From Takashimella koratensis (Eukaryota > Basidiomycota > Tremellomycetes > Trichosporonales > Tetragoniomycetaceae): a DNA stretch of 64,000 nucleotides. Every line of letters starts with the position of its first letter. The first letter of the stretch is position 1. A model generated the notes under the pieces. It saw nothing but the letters and a program-made list of their open reading frames with translations, was not told the DNA's origin and did not search any database. The stretch lies in the NCBI GenBank assembly GCA_003116875.1, contig BCKT01000010.1, forward strand, positions 744,001-808,000, in the 5' to 3' direction. This document shows positions 46,955 to 58,546 of this stretch, piece by piece. The position numbers were made by a program, and so were the translations under genes.

Positions 46955-48769
46955 GTTGGGTGGCGAAGAACTTGAACACTTCCTGTCAAGCGGTTAACTG
47001 AGGTTTGAGTTTAGAACACGAAATGTAGAGGTTGTTCCTGGCAAATTGAGAGATTGTTTTAACGTTTGAACGATGAGCGGCGGTTATGAGTCCGGATGCA
47101 TGGGCCGGACGCACGTTGTTGCGAGGAAGTGAGATCGTCGCCGTGTTGATCAATTGGCTCGGCGGCCCCGTGTACGGTGAGCCGGGGGCGAGAGAAGGCG
47201 GAGGTTGACTTGATGGGAAGAGGAAGTAGGCGAAGGGTTATCTCATATTTGACGGGTGGGTCGAGGTGTGTCGAGGAAGGTTGTGAGCGGGGCTGCTGGG
47301 GCCTAGTGGATCGCGGTTGAGACTGGCCCGAGGAGGGGGGAGGGGTGAAGCGGCGAGGACAAGGTCGCGGGGTAGGCAGTGGGACGACAGTTGACAGAGC
47401 AAGATGATTAACGAGATGTCCCGACACTAGCCGCGTGTCTCGGTAATAGTAGTAGTCGCGGGGAGCTGAACGCGGGTGTGGGGTGAGAGTGTGGAAGAGG
47501 TGGACAGAGCGAACGGAAACTAGAGTTTCAATTCGGACTGGGTCGGTAGTGTGATGATTCGCGACGAGGGAGGGCACGTCGAATATTGGAGGAGGGCGCG
47601 TGGAAGGGGTGAGACAAGACTGTGAAAGGGATGCCGTGGATTGCGGTGTCTGGCTGCGGTGTCCTTGAAAGGAGCGAAGGGGTAGGGGTGAGGGTTAGGA
47701 TTAGGGTGAGGATGAATGGGATGAGGGGGATGAGGTAGGGGTTGACGTGGAGATGAGGTGAAGAGATGAGAGATGAAGGGAGAGTCGAGTGACAACTCTG
47801 TGTGTGTGTGTGTGTGAGTCTTTGGGGAAAGGTGGATCCCAGATCTGCATTACGATTACTTGGAGCCAAATAACCCGATTAGGAAGATGTCTAATCGGGG
47901 GTTCCTAATACGCGCGTGAGGGTTTATTAGAAGATGAGGGTTCAATTCACTAGTCTGGGTTCAGGGAAAGCGGTCAAAGGGTCAAAGGGGAGAAGACCCA
48001 CGGCTGATGGAAGAAAATAGAACCGGGATAGAGTCTTGGCATGTTGGTAAACAGAACACAGACACCGGGGGAAGCATGCATCACGAGGTCGAGGTCTGTT
48101 GGGTTGGATATGGCAGAATGCAAGGATAAACCTCGAGGTAGACTGGTGACGAGGCGGCGTGAGCGAGTGGACTAGAAGTAGTCCGTTGCCACCCACGTCG
48201 TCGCGACTCGCCGTTTATGCCGAGATGAGAGCCGGGCCGGGTGGTAGGTTGACCGACTCAAAGGAGGCGCTCATTCGGGGAAACGGGGATCCTGGGTGAC
48301 ACGGACACGTCAACAAACAACAGTCACTCTAACGGCATCGTTGACGATGACGACGACGTCAAGCCGCGTTAAGCAAGGGGTTAGTCACAGGCTTATCCCA
48401 AGTAGTGGTCCACAATACATGTTCGATGCTAGCGCGTGTAGACCTACGCCACGGCCATGTTGTGGATCGCAGAGACGCACGGACATGTATCTTGTGACAT
48501 AGGAATCGACAACGACGACACAACGATGGTATAACTTACTTGTACAACATAGGCGAGACACACAACACGCCAGACATCCCTCTCCCTCACGTCACGCCAG
48601 CTTCTGATGCAGGTAAAATGAAGATGCGAGTGTGGATCGACGACAATATGCGACAACAACTGCTTTACCTCCCTTGACACAAGCCGGGATGGCGTTACGA
48701 TGGCCCCTTTCTTTCGTCCCTCAAACACGACTCTGGCAGCCCTATACGCCCTCTGTATCCCTATACACA
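46955..48769. other. Long intergenic region with a TG microsatellite
   Basis: About 1.8 kb between two minus-strand genes: the kinase promoter and leader plus the 3' flank of the membrane-protein gene. It contains (TG)n at about 47800-47816 and tggggtgagggttaggattagggtgagg near 47684-47712, which is telomere-like in look but is not a repeat array. Frames on both strands are low complexity or short. I see no gene. Confidence 0.4.
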
Positions 48770-50174
48770 CTACTCTGCTAACCCCGTCCCCTCCGCTTTG
48801 ACCACCGCACTTGTCGCCGACGGCACTGTCAGCCCCGTCGAGGTCTGCGGGAGCAACGGCGATGTCGGTCTCTCTCCATCCGGGCTCGCACTACGCGGAT
48901 ACTCGAAAGATCCCGCTGCGATATTCGGTGTCATCGCCGCTGTTAAATCTCTCGCCGAGTTACGCCTTCGTAGATCCCCATGACTGGTGCGTGGTACTCG
49001 ATCCAGTTGTGGTGATCTAGGTGGGGACGCGAATCGTTCCCTCTCCTCGTCCCCTTCCATCGGTAGTCGCTTATACCCCTTTCCTTTTCCTCCACTCTCC
49101 CCACTCCCACCTTCCCCATCCTCTACTTCGTCATCACTCCCCTCGCCTTCTTCTTCATCCACCTCGCTCTTCCCACCTTTCCCACCCACACCAGCCTTGA
49201 CGATCTGGTCAATCACGCAGAACTGGAACACGTTCATGATGAGCGGGAAGACGGCGAGGACGAAGATAACCTGCACGTTGGGAGCGAGGTAAGCTAACAT
49301 CGATTGGCTTGCGCGGATGAGGGTCGCGGAGATTCGAGGGAGAGTGAGAGGGAGGACGACGAGGAGCTTCATGCTTGCGATAGCGAGGAGGTAAGGCACG
49401 AGTTGTTTCCACCAGCTAGAGGTAGTCAGTAGGGAGTATGAATGGTTTGAAGAAGCAGCGACGAGAGCAGTGAAGTCGATCACCGCTGTCCTCCTCCTTT
49501 CAACTTGGAGGAGGGAAGAACGACACTCACTAGCTCATCCTTGGTGGGTCACCATAGTTCCCACTGGCATACCCCTCGAGCGCGAGTCGAGTCACAAAGA
49601 GCCAGTTGAACGCCTTGAGAGCGACGAAGAGGATGATGACGCCGAGGGTCGTGTCGATCAGGATGTTAAGGAAGTAGAGGGAACAAGGGTTACGATCTCC
49701 ATCGCCTACGCGTGCGACGACGTCGGATATCTGCACGAGTGGTCAGCATTCAAGGGTATTGAGGGATGTCGCATATCGGGACCGATCATCTTCCAACCTC
49801 ACTCGAAACTGCCAGACTGATACTCATCTATCCTCACAGCCGCGTATCCCTCAACCCGCCCGTCTGATCCTACTCACCAAGAGGTTCAACAGATGCACCA
49901 TTCCCTGTCCTACCAACTGTTTCCCGACATCTCCCATCCAGACTCTCCACCTCCTCTTCCGTCTCTCCAGCTGTCTCTTGACCAACAGCGACGCAATCAC
50001 CACGACTCCCATCACAGCTTGAACGATGAGCGCTGTTGGGCCGAGAAGGTGACACTGGGACGCGTTCGGGTCGCCGGGCGGGACCGATGGGTCCGAGGCG
50101 GTACTGTTGGACCCGCTGGACGAGGGCGGGAAGGGATGCAGAGGGGGAGGGGGAGGGAGAGACAGGGCAGGCAT
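48770..50174 (-). CDS. STIMATE/YPL162C-type membrane protein
   Basis: Three exons. Exon 1 (from ATG 50174, MPALSLPPPPPLHPFPPSSS) encodes CHLLGPTALIVQAVMG, a first membrane helix and KRQLERRKRRWRVWMGDVGK ending HLLNLL. Exon 2 starts ISDVVARVGDGDRNPCSLYF, with a second helix and WLFVTRLALEGYASGNYGDP. Exon 3 starts WWKQLVPYLLAI and has two more hydrophobic segments. These blocks (C-LLGP..VQ, KR..E+..R, DV.KQ..G, NPC.WYF-like) define the STIMATE family; the yeast member YPL162C is a vacuolar membrane protein and the animal member regulates ER-plasma-membrane calcium contacts. The C-terminal roughly 150 residues are an acidic (DEEEGEGSDDEVEDGEGG) and Ser/Pro cytosolic tail. It is divergent from RRG9. 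Confidence 0.85.
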
Positions 50175-50419
50175 GGTGATGGGTAGAGAAGGGGAGATGG
50201 AGAGTGGGTGGGTGATGGTGACGACGATGATTCGCGTCGTGTGACTGTGTGTGTGTGTGTGACTGTGTGTGTGTGTCTGTGTCTATGAATAGTCGGAGCA
50301 ACTATCACCGTAGCGCCGGAAAGCGGAACCAAAATTTTGAAACATCCTTTGCTTCAGTGAACCACTGGGGAGATTGTTGCCTCTTCCTCACCATCTCCAC
50401 CGCCGCCAGCACCGCCGCC
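50175..50419. promoter_or_regulatory. Short divergent promoter with TG repeat
   Basis: A 245-bp gap between the divergent starts of the STIMATE-like gene and RRG9. It contains an interrupted TG repeat (gtgtgactgtgtgtgtgtg..., about 50239-50285). The main ATG of RRG9 at 50420 has an excellent context (gccgccATGG). Confidence 0.6.
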
Positions 50420-51226
50420 ATGGCCCGCGCCCATCTACACGGCTGCTTCCTCGGCATACGCACCGTCTCTCCTTGCATTTCCGGTACTCGACTCGCTCAC
50501 TCGTCCCCTTGGCTCTCCGCCGGCTCCAGCTCTAGCTCTAGCTCCAGCTCTTCATCGTCGTCTACTCATTCCCGACCTCCACTCCGACCTCGCTCCAACA
50601 GACCTTGGACCTCTTCCCCCTCTTCCCCAACCTCCTCTTCCTCTCACTCTTCCTCTCACTCCTCTCCACCAGCTACCCCATTGTCGACCTCACCGGATCC
50701 CAACTCCGAGCCTAACCCCACCCTCAATCCACCTTCGACCCGCTGGGACCCACTCAAACGCCTTTCCCCAACCGCCATGGCTTCTCTACGTGCACTCCAC
50801 CGCGGTGATCCCGAGCGATTCACGGAATCCCGACTGTCTCGTGATTTTCGGATCTCATACGAAGCCGTTTCTCGGATCCTCCGGTCGCGCTCGGGTGTCG
50901 AGTCAGGCTTTAGCAGAGGTAGCATGGGTAGCGGGGGGAATGGCGGTAGAAGTGGGGTTGGGAGGTGGGAGAAGAGGAAGGAACGAGTTACGCCCAGGCC
51001 CGCTGGGATAGGTGGTGGAGCAAAAGTGGAGAAGGATGTGTCGGAGAGGGTTGGACGAAGTGATGGGATGGGGAAATGGGGTAGGGATCCAGTGACGAGT
51101 GAAGCGATAAGTCCCGTCCCTTCCATCGAGCGGATCTTTGCCGCTCGTCGACAAGCACAAGCGCAGGCGCAAGCTCAATCCCGAGCTCCACCTACCCAAC
51201 CCCCCTCTCGACCCAAGCGAGAATAA
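50420..51226 (+). CDS. RRG9: Mitochondrial Rrg9/neugrin-like protein
   Basis: Single exon, 268 residues. The start was chosen at 50420 because it has a strong Kozak context and a presequence-like N-terminus (MARAHLHGCFLGIRT, with no early acidic residue); the frame is open further upstream without another ATG context. A Ser-rich linker (S13 run) precedes the conserved core RWDPLKRLSPTAMASLRALH, then RGDPERFTESRLSRDFRISY and EAVSRILRSR, the neugrin/Rrg9 signature. Rrg9 is needed for mitochondrial genome maintenance and respiratory growth; mammalian neugrin binds mitoribosomal rRNA. The C-terminus is basic and Gly-rich, ending in a short Gln-Ala repeat (QAQAQAQAQ). It converges with the UbiB fusion gene, with only about 98 bp between stops. 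Confidence 0.85.
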   Translation: MARAHLHGCFLGIRTVSPCISGTRLAHSSPWLSAGSSSSSSSSSSSSSTHSRPPLRPRSNRPWTSSPSSPTSSSSHSSSHSSPPATPLSTSPDPNSEPNPTLNPPSTRWDPLKRLSPTAMASLRALHRGDPERFTESRLSRDFRISYEAVSRILRSRSGVESGFSRGSMGSGGNGGRSGVGRWEKRKERVTPRPAGIGGGAKVEKDVSERVGRSDGMGKWGRDPVTSEAISPVPSIERIFAARRQAQAQAQAQSRAPPTQPPSRPKRE

Positions 51227-51324
51227 CACTTTGATTGATTGAGCGATGTCCTGTACATTCTACCGTGTATCTCTGTTTTTTTACACCTATATATCTACTT
51301 AATTCCCATACAACAAAACCCTTT

Positions 51325-54300
51325 CTAGATTCCCGGTGTGAACCGATCGTACTATCCATCAGCACCTAACCCAACCATTCGAACTCACCTTGATCCAATC
51401 ATCGATAGCTGTGGCTTCACCAACGACTTCTCTTGCTTCTGCCCAAATCCAAAGTTTTGCCATTGCCCAAATATTCCCAACGGGCACCGCGGCGATCGCT
51501 TCTCTTGTACCCATTTGCCGACCGAGCTGCCTCATGATCGGGAGCGCGCTCTTGAACAGGTCCATATTCGGGTCAAGTTGCCTGCCTATACCTTCAAGCA
51601 AGAGGATCGAAATCACCGTATTGACAAAATCGCCTTCTAGCTTGACATGGTGTTGTCGAACAGCAAGCAGCACGTCGGAAAGAATATCAGAGATCTTGAT
51701 CTTCGCCAAGGAGAACGTTTTTGATTTCACACTCAACACGAGGTGCTGCATCTTGAGTGCAAATGTCTCTTCGTCGACGCAGTACTCGGGGGTTCGACAT
51801 CGCTCGACCATGAGTTTCCCAGCTTTGTACCCGTCAAATTCGGCAACGGCTTGGAAGAGGTCGAGAAAGTTGCGTCGGTTAGCCCCGTCGAGGGAAGTGA
51901 CTAGGCCCGCGTCAATGAAGATGAGTTGCGGAACGTAACCTTCTTCCGAGAGGGTCTCGAGGCGATCGAGCCATGCATCCTTGTCGTGTGCGATGGAAGA
52001 GAGGGAGTGGACGAGCTCGGTCGCGGCGGCAGACTCGTGTGGGATCGTTTCGGTCGGTGGAGGCGTGGAGCGGAGGTGGCTCAAGAGTGGTTTGAAGAAA
52101 TCGCCAGTGGACGGTTTGATAAATCGGACCATGATGTTGCCACTGGAGAGAATAAGCAGTAGCACTATCCCTTGCTAACGACACTTACGGGTGCAGATCG
52201 CCATGGGTCCAGTTATCAAGAAGCAACATTTCCTACAGGTCAGCGCATCCTAACCAACACCACTCACTAAAAACGCGTCGAGCCCAATATTCGCAATCTT
52301 ATCCTCGTACGGTCCTCCACCATTCTCCAAGAAATACTTCAGTGGCAACGCGTCCTCAAACTCTTCGACCAACACTTGACTCCTCGCTGTTTCTCTCTTC
52401 CTCCCTTGTTTCCCTTCCTCCTCCCTCTCTAGCCCGATCGGTTTCGGAAACGTAACGTTCCTTCCTCTCCTCCTGAAGTTGTACAAAAACTTGTCGAGGT
52501 TGGACGCTTCGACCCGGAGATCGAGTTGAGAGTTCATCATTTGACCGAAAACAGCGACTTCCTCGGGGAGAGAGATCCATTGCATCCCCGGGAGAGAGTT
52601 GAGAATGTTGGCAAAGACAGACATGATGGCGATATCACGACGGATCGTCTTGCGAGCCCACGGGTGAATAACCTTGATCGCGACAGAAGTGGAGATCCGG
52701 TCGTCGCCGTTGGGGTGCGCTGCTTTCTCCGCTAACAATTGCGCATCCTCCGCGTCCGCCTTAGATCCAGTCACGATCTCTGGTCGTAGCTTTGCTTTGT
52801 ACACCTAGTCGTCAGTGTCATCTTTATTTCAACTCACCTGTGCAATCGCACCACATCCAATCGGCTTTTCCCCAAACTCTTCAAAGATTTGTTCAAATTC
52901 GAGTCCAAACGCCCTCGAGATGACCTCTTTCGTATACTTGAACGAATGAGGTTTCCCATTCGAGTGCAACTTGGACATCTTCTCACAAAGCGAGGCGGGG
53001 AACAAGTCCGCTCTTGATGCTGCCCACTGTCCAAGTTTGGTGAAACTGGGACCTGCGCGCTCCATCTGTTTCACGAGGAAGCCGTACCACCATACCGCGC
53101 CCCAGTTGTCTTCGTCGTCGGGGACGGGTTTACCCGGTCGACGTCGATGCGGGGGGGCGCCGATGAGAAGCATCGGGGCAGTGAGGATGACGGGGCCGAA
53201 GAGGAACGCGAGATGGATGAAACGGACAAAGGTGAGGAAGGGCTCGACGATGTAGGTTTGGATGATGACGAGTGGGGTCAGGCGGGTGTCGGGTGGGAGG
53301 TCGGGAATGACGTGCATGACAGGTGGGGGTGGGGACGGAGCTGGGACCGGGGATTCGTTGCGCGTTGGTCGGCGGAAGTAGAGGACGGCGCCGATGCCAA
53401 CGCCAGCGATGACAACCACTGCCCATGGGCTTGAGTTGGCGCTGGTAGAGGTGGAGCTATTCCCTCCCGCCTTGCCTCCAGCTCCACCCGCACTAGTCCC
53501 AGGGGCATCTGGACCTCTACCCAGGACTGATGCAATCGGATGTGCGATCGTCCACAGCGACCTCCTCGTCGCCCGACCCAGCTTTGCCAACCCTCCTTCA
53601 CCTTCAAGCATTACCCTCCCTGTCCCCCAAGTCCTCTTATCCACCTCTTTCCACTCCTCCGCTCTCCTCTTCACCTCTGCCCACACCTCGTCCCTCAGAC
53701 CTCCTTCCCTCACTCGATCCAGTTCCATCTCACGCGTGATCAAATTCCTCCTTGCGACGCTTGGCGCTTGAGCATTGAATTTCCTCACAAGGTCGTTGAT
53801 CTGTTTCACGTTTTCCTCGTGGAATTTGAGCTCGCGAGCTTCCCATGCCTCGTCGGTTGCTGGGATCGCGTGAATAGGGGGAAGGGGGTGAAGCGCGTTG
53901 GTGGAGAGAACGGTACGGACAAGGTGGGTCACGTATGTTGTGCGAAGTGTTGAGCGGAAGGCGTTGAGAGCAGAGTCGAGGTTGTTCTGCATCTCGATCC
54001 AGGGAGGGAGCGCACCTTGGCGTTTGACGATACGGTTCATCAATCGTTCACCAAGCTCGAGGTGTGGGTTGCCTGCGTCAGGATCAATGGGGATGGGAGC
54101 TCCTCGACCCGCTGTGACATTGAAGAATCCCGCCTCTCGTGCGCGCTATCATCAGCATATGTCGCACGCTTGACTCACCTGTATCCGATCCTCGACCAAA
54201 CCCGTCCACGCTCTCATTCCACTCGCCCCTCCTCGACCCGCGCCCAGCACACTACTCCCTTTCATCTGTCTATTCCCCATAAACCTCTCCTCTCCTTCCT

Positions 54301-55069
54301 CCCACCCATCCGTCACTGCCGCATCAACCAAGTCCCCTTGTCCGATCCCCAACCTATAATCGATCGCGCCTTCTCTCGCGCCTTCTAGTCTTCGCCGCAC
54401 CTTCCCACTCCTCCGGGCATCACGCAGAGCCGCTCTTGCTTTCCCGTCGATGTTCAGCTCGAGCTCGGATGCAAGGGCGTCTCCGTCCACGCGCTTCCGT
54501 ATGAACTGGCCGTACTTGACCTGAGGGGTAGTCGTGAGCTCGTGCGCATGTGCCGCATCACCCGTGTAAGTCGAGTGCCAAGGCCGATGCAAGTGTGGTG
54601 GGATCTTGGTCTTGTGCACGTTGGCCACCTCGGGCTCTACTTTGATCTCGGTCTCTGCAGCCTGAGTGACTAGGCGAGGCTCAGTATCAAAGTTCTTCAT
54701 CCATTTCTTGATCTTCTCCTCGGACGCGTTGGTCTTGATCCCTTCTCCGGTTCGGTGTGGTTTGTGCGCGTCAACCAACATACGCAATACCGCGTCGTGG
54801 GTGGTTTCGTCGCCTGTCCATACCTGGCCCTGGGTGAGGACGAGGTGGTCGCGGCTCGAGGGGGCAGCGAGTCCTTCCTCTGCCTCAGCGTCAGCAAAGA
54901 GTTTGGCCGAGCCGGAAAGTGTAGAAGAGTCGTCGTGGTTGGGCGATGTTGCGGTGGGGTCCGAGTCGTCCGTAGGTGGGAGGGGAGATCGGGGAGTGCC
55001 ATGCTGCGCCCGATAAGGGATCCAGCGGGACGAGACGGCCGCTCGCGCACGGAGACGAGCGGGCCACAT
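51325..55069 (-). CDS. DUF1992 (DNAJC28-type) - ADCK2/Cqd1 UbiB fusion protein
   Basis: The start is ATG 55069 (MWPARLRARAAVSSRWIPYR, a good mitochondrial presequence); upstream in-frame TTG is not used. Exons join without a stop across two family domains. The first is DUF1992/DNAJC28: LVEDRIQ-AREAGFFNVTAGRGAPI and LMNRIVKRQGALPPWIEM. After a coil, a transmembrane segment follows (AVVVIAGVGIGAVLYF). Then comes the UbiB domain: FTKLGQWAASRADLF (KxGQ), GCGAIAQVYKAKL, VAIKVIHPWARK, THGDLHPGN, LIFIDAGLV. The last intron (51388-51352, 37 nt) gives a final exon ending YDRFTPGI; reading through it would end at 51359. Cqd1/ADCK2 act in mitochondrial coenzyme Q distribution. Fusion to DUF1992 is not known to me. 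One exon (about 54150-52850) spans the junction, so the link is direct. Confidence 0.85.
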
Positions 55070-55335
55070 GTCGGGATGGGTCGGGGTGGGAAAGTCGTCG
55101 AAGGGGGCGTTGCTCTTATGCACAGAGGTCAAGTGGTGGTGGGATGAATGGAGGGAAAGGACAAGGGGACGGGGGATGGAGAGGAGAGAGAATCAACGGA
55201 TGACGCAGTTGGCGGACAAATTGGGAACAACCCAGTCCATGCATTCGTACCCAAGTGGCGTTTGACCTCTGTTTGACCTCCCCCCAAGCCTCAAGATGCG
55301 TCCTCACAGTCACAACTCTCTTCTTATCACAATGC

Positions 55336-55890
55336 TCAAGCCACAGACTTGCCCTCGACACTCGCTTCACCCACCGTGCTCATCTTCTCTCTGTACTCTT
55401 TCCACCTGGTCCGAATTCGTCGACTCCTACCTCTCCAACCTCTCCCTTTCTCTCCCTCATCCTCCCTCTCCACCCAATTCTCCTCTCGACGACAGCCTCG
55501 TGCGGTCGCATTGTGGTGATATACTGGCACAAGGCGCTCACTCTCGTCTGTGGTGGCACGGAGGGCGTGGTACACGATCGCACCCAGGCGACGGTGGGCT
55601 GAGGCTTCTTCGCGCGTGAGACGGCGAGGAGTGGCCGGTGCTTTGGGCGGTGTAGGTGAAGAATGGGCGGAGTGAGTCAAAGCTGAGTCAGGAGGGGAGG
55701 TGTCTTGCGGTTGGTAGACAAGCTCGGAAGAGGTTTTGATGGAGGTGACTGGGTTGTTCAGATGGAGAGAGTGGGTTGAACCTGTGGAGATGGAATGGGT
55801 GTGGGACGAAGTAACGACGAAAGTGGATTTGGACAAGTGAGCGCCGTCCAAAGCTGACCGAAACGATACTTGATGAGAATGAGGTGCCAT
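55336..55890 (-). CDS. Small hypothetical protein
   Basis: An ATG-initiated frame (MAPHSHQVSFRSALDGAHLS) of 184 residues, open further upstream but without another in-frame ATG in view. The first 90 residues are Ser/Thr/His-rich; then LTREEASAHRRLGAIVYHAL and a charged region (GRGWRGRSRRIRTRWKEYRE) that may be helical. No signal peptide, membrane segment or known motif is visible. It lies between the UbiB fusion and the Rds1-like gene, same strand. It may have an upstream exon. Support is only an open frame with plausible composition, so this is a tentative gene. Confidence 0.4.
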   Translation of the reverse strand: MAPHSHQVSFRSALDGAHLSKSTFVVTSSHTHSISTGSTHSLHLNNPVTSIKTSSELVYQPQDTSPPDSALTHSAHSSPTPPKAPATPRRLTREEASAHRRLGAIVYHALRATTDESERLVPVYHHNATARGCRREENWVEREDEGEKGRGWRGRSRRIRTRWKEYREKMSTVGEASVEGKSVA

Positions 55891-56321
55891 GCTTCGGGTG
55901 CAGCTCTCGCTCTCCAGCAGCTTTGATGTCGGCGGGGTGATGGAGATTCTGCTCTGATGAGGTAGGTTTGGATGCTGAATAAGTTTGAGGAGAGGTGGGT
56001 CTTGCCGTCTCTTGCGACCGCTTGACCCAGCCAAGGGTGGAGCGGGAGCGTCCGGCTCCTTCCACAGGAAGACAAAGGACCACTGTGACCGCTCCAACGC
56101 CGACCCGGGTAGAGTGTGCTAGAAACTCTTTGGCCGCATACTTCGCCTTTTCCCAGCTCCCCTTTGTCCGACACTCCTTTAAAGCTCACATATCATGGCA
56201 ATGTCGTGTATGATTGGTGATACATGATACTGCTGTTTTCACTATGCACTGACCAGCGGCGACATGCTGGTCTTTACTATCATTATAAATGGTTGAAGGT
56301 GCAGCGCGACGAGGGGACAGC

Positions 56322-57655
56322 TCAGTCGGCCTGGTAAAGACCCCAGGCGAAGAGATGGTCGTTGAGCAGACTCAGGTTGTACGGGGTCACGTAGAGGTTG
56401 GTGTCGGTGAGACCGACAAACATGGTCCCGTTGACAATCCCGTCGTCTGGGGTCGAGTTGAACACGGTGCCTCCGGGCTGATAAGTGAACGCGGTGTTGT
56501 TGCCCGTGATGTTGAGCGGAGTGTACGTGACGTTGAGCTGGGACACCCAGGCCGCGTACTAGGTGTTAGCGGGGAAGAACAAGGGGGGCTTACCTGAGGA
56601 ACAGTGGTGTTGATCAAGCCGCCAATGGTCGTGTTGTAAGAGCTGTTGTAGCCAGTGGTGGTACCGGGGTTCTCCCACTCGAAGGTAACCATACGACCGG
56701 GCTCGCTGATCGAGGTACGGTTGTGGGTGATGTTGGCAAGGTAGCCGTCAACGAGAAGGTCGGGCTCGTTGGTCACGCTCAGCCAGGGGAAGACTGGCCA
56801 TGCCTGGGTCGTGTCAGCTGATGCAATTGACTCAGGTGGGACACTTACAATTCGGGGGTTGGTCGACGGGCAGGAGACGATGTACCTGGCCAGCAACGAC
56901 CAGGCCATCGACTGAGAAATGCCGGTTTCAAAGCTCACAGGCATCGCCTGGCCCCCACTGAACTGACGGAAAATCATCTGCTGACGAGCTTCGGTCGAGA
57001 TGGACTGCAGGAGCAGCTGCGCACTCGGTCGCGAGTCGAGGTGAGGGAGGAAACCGTAAACACCAGACTCGCCCCTGCACGTTAGAGTGGCGCCTCGAAC
57101 TGGACTCACCATCGAGTGAGGCGCTGGCAAAAGTTGACAAAGTCTCGGACAGTGTCAAACGAGTACTGGTACTCGCATCGAGCCGCAGGAGTCATGTTGT
57201 ACCCGGACAAGATGTTGGTGAGGAGTGTGGCGTGGCCGACTTCCTGTATCTGGTCAGTTGTGGCAAGAGGCATCAACTCACCTGGTCAGCCATAAAGTTG
57301 ATGAGCGAGACATCGTCGGGCCCAAGACCGGCAGCGGCGAATTCCTCTGAACTGAAGCGCGAGACACCGTAGTTGAACAGATCGCTACGGGGATTAGCAA
57401 AGTGACTTGGTCGTACACGTACAGTTCGATCCACTCTTGGTTGAGCGCAAGGTTGAGTGACTGGAAGTCGACTAAGCTGATCAGCAGGTATCGCCCAAAC
57501 TACGTACAATCGCTCATCGGCGCGTAGACGGGCGGGGTGTCGTTCGATCGGACACCAACACCACCCGCGGGAACGGGCAGGGCGGCGGCATCGACTTGGT
57601 TGGTAGCTGCGAAGAGCCCGAGTCCGACGATCGAGAGGAGCTGAGCGGAGAACAT
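56322..57655 (-). CDS. Secreted Rds1-like ferritin-like protein
   Basis: A multi-exon gene starting MFSAQLLSIVGLGLFAATNQ, a signal peptide with a likely cleavage near VDAA. The ferritin-like core has SLNLALNQEWIELDLFNYGV, FMADQEVGHATLLTNIL, FVNFCQRLTRWGESGVYGFL, then LLLQSISTEARQQMIFRQF, matching the fungal Rds1 (regulated by stress) family. The C-terminal half is a beta-rich region with many N-glycosylation sequons (NITHNRT, NSSYNTT, NVT, NIT, NST, NLS) and ends NDHLFAWGLYQAD. The family is linked to stress, sexual development or nutrient response in fungi; biochemical activity is unknown. A TATA box and a GATAAG motif sit about 55 bp upstream. An intron near the 3' end (PQ/YAAWVSQL) has a GTAAGC donor. 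Confidence 0.88.
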
Positions 57656-57700
57656 TCTGCGTTATGGAGAACAATGAGCGAGGGGTGTGGGGTTTCCCTT

Positions 57701-57715
57701 GATAAGTTATATATA
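57701..57715 (-). promoter_or_regulatory. TATA box and GATAAG site of the Rds1-like gene
   Basis: The plus strand reads gataagttatatata at 57701-57715. Read on the gene strand this gives TATATATAAC some 55-60 bp upstream of the ATG. GATAAG (57701-57706) is the core of GATA-factor sites used in fungal nitrogen control; function here is inference. Confidence 0.5.
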
Positions 57716-58546
57716 CATCCCCTCGATGCTTGAGCGATTCCAGTAATCGGGTGCGGGTACCGATCTCGCAGTCATGCATGTTGGTATGGGGGTCTTGAGA
57801 TCGAGCGTGACCGCGAGGATCAGACGGGTTCACGTCATGGCGTATGATGTTATCCGATCTGGAAGACAGGTACGATGACATCGACGGGATGGAGACGGGA
57901 CGGGGAAGGGAAAGGAGAGTAAATGCGAGCCTCGAGAAAATGTCTTACTCTGGACCAGTAAGCGAACGCTACAGGTGCCATGTGCTGTTCGATGCGAAGG
58001 TTGACATGACCATGTCAGCAATTCCATGAGCTGCCCGGACGAGATCGATGGTCATAGATGTCATGGACGGTCTAAGAGCGATGATGCTGATCCCCATGAC
58101 GCTGAGAGTTTAGATCAACAGACCGCCCGACTCACGGACTAAGAAGTTGTTCTGGAGCTTTGGTACGTTACAGGCGATGGGACATGTCTCTCGCCCATCG
58201 TGACCCCCAGTCAAGGTGGAGGTCAAGATCGGATGACGCGTATGACGATGTTTCATCGCGTGGACGGGACCTGACAAGATGACCGTTCGCTTACTGATCG
58301 GACCGACCCGGCAGGAGATCAGACCGGATATGTACGACGACTATCGTACTCCCTCGCTGAAGCATGACCTTGAGCAACATACGAGACCCATCGCGGACCA
58401 TGCTCGATGACCCTCCGAGCTCTCGGAGCTTTCTCGTCCGTTCAGGTAACCCGCCGCTCACCCACGTGCTTGGCGCCGTTCCAGCGAAAGTGAAAAAGTC
58501 TAGATCAACAACACCACTAAAGCCAAGCCGTGGCTGTAGCGGCTCC

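Noticed and set aside
47059..47577. Minus-strand ORF of 172 codons upstream of the kinase
   Set aside because: It has Pro/Ser-rich shadow composition and no start or splice logic. It is more likely promoter or leader sequence.
47684..47712. Telomere-like string (ggttaggattagggt)
   Set aside because: It is one imperfect occurrence with no array and internal genes on both sides, so not a telomere or interstitial telomeric repeat.
55070..55132. 21-codon upstream extension of the fusion protein
   Set aside because: It begins with TTG. The ATG at 55069 gives a much better mitochondrial presequence.
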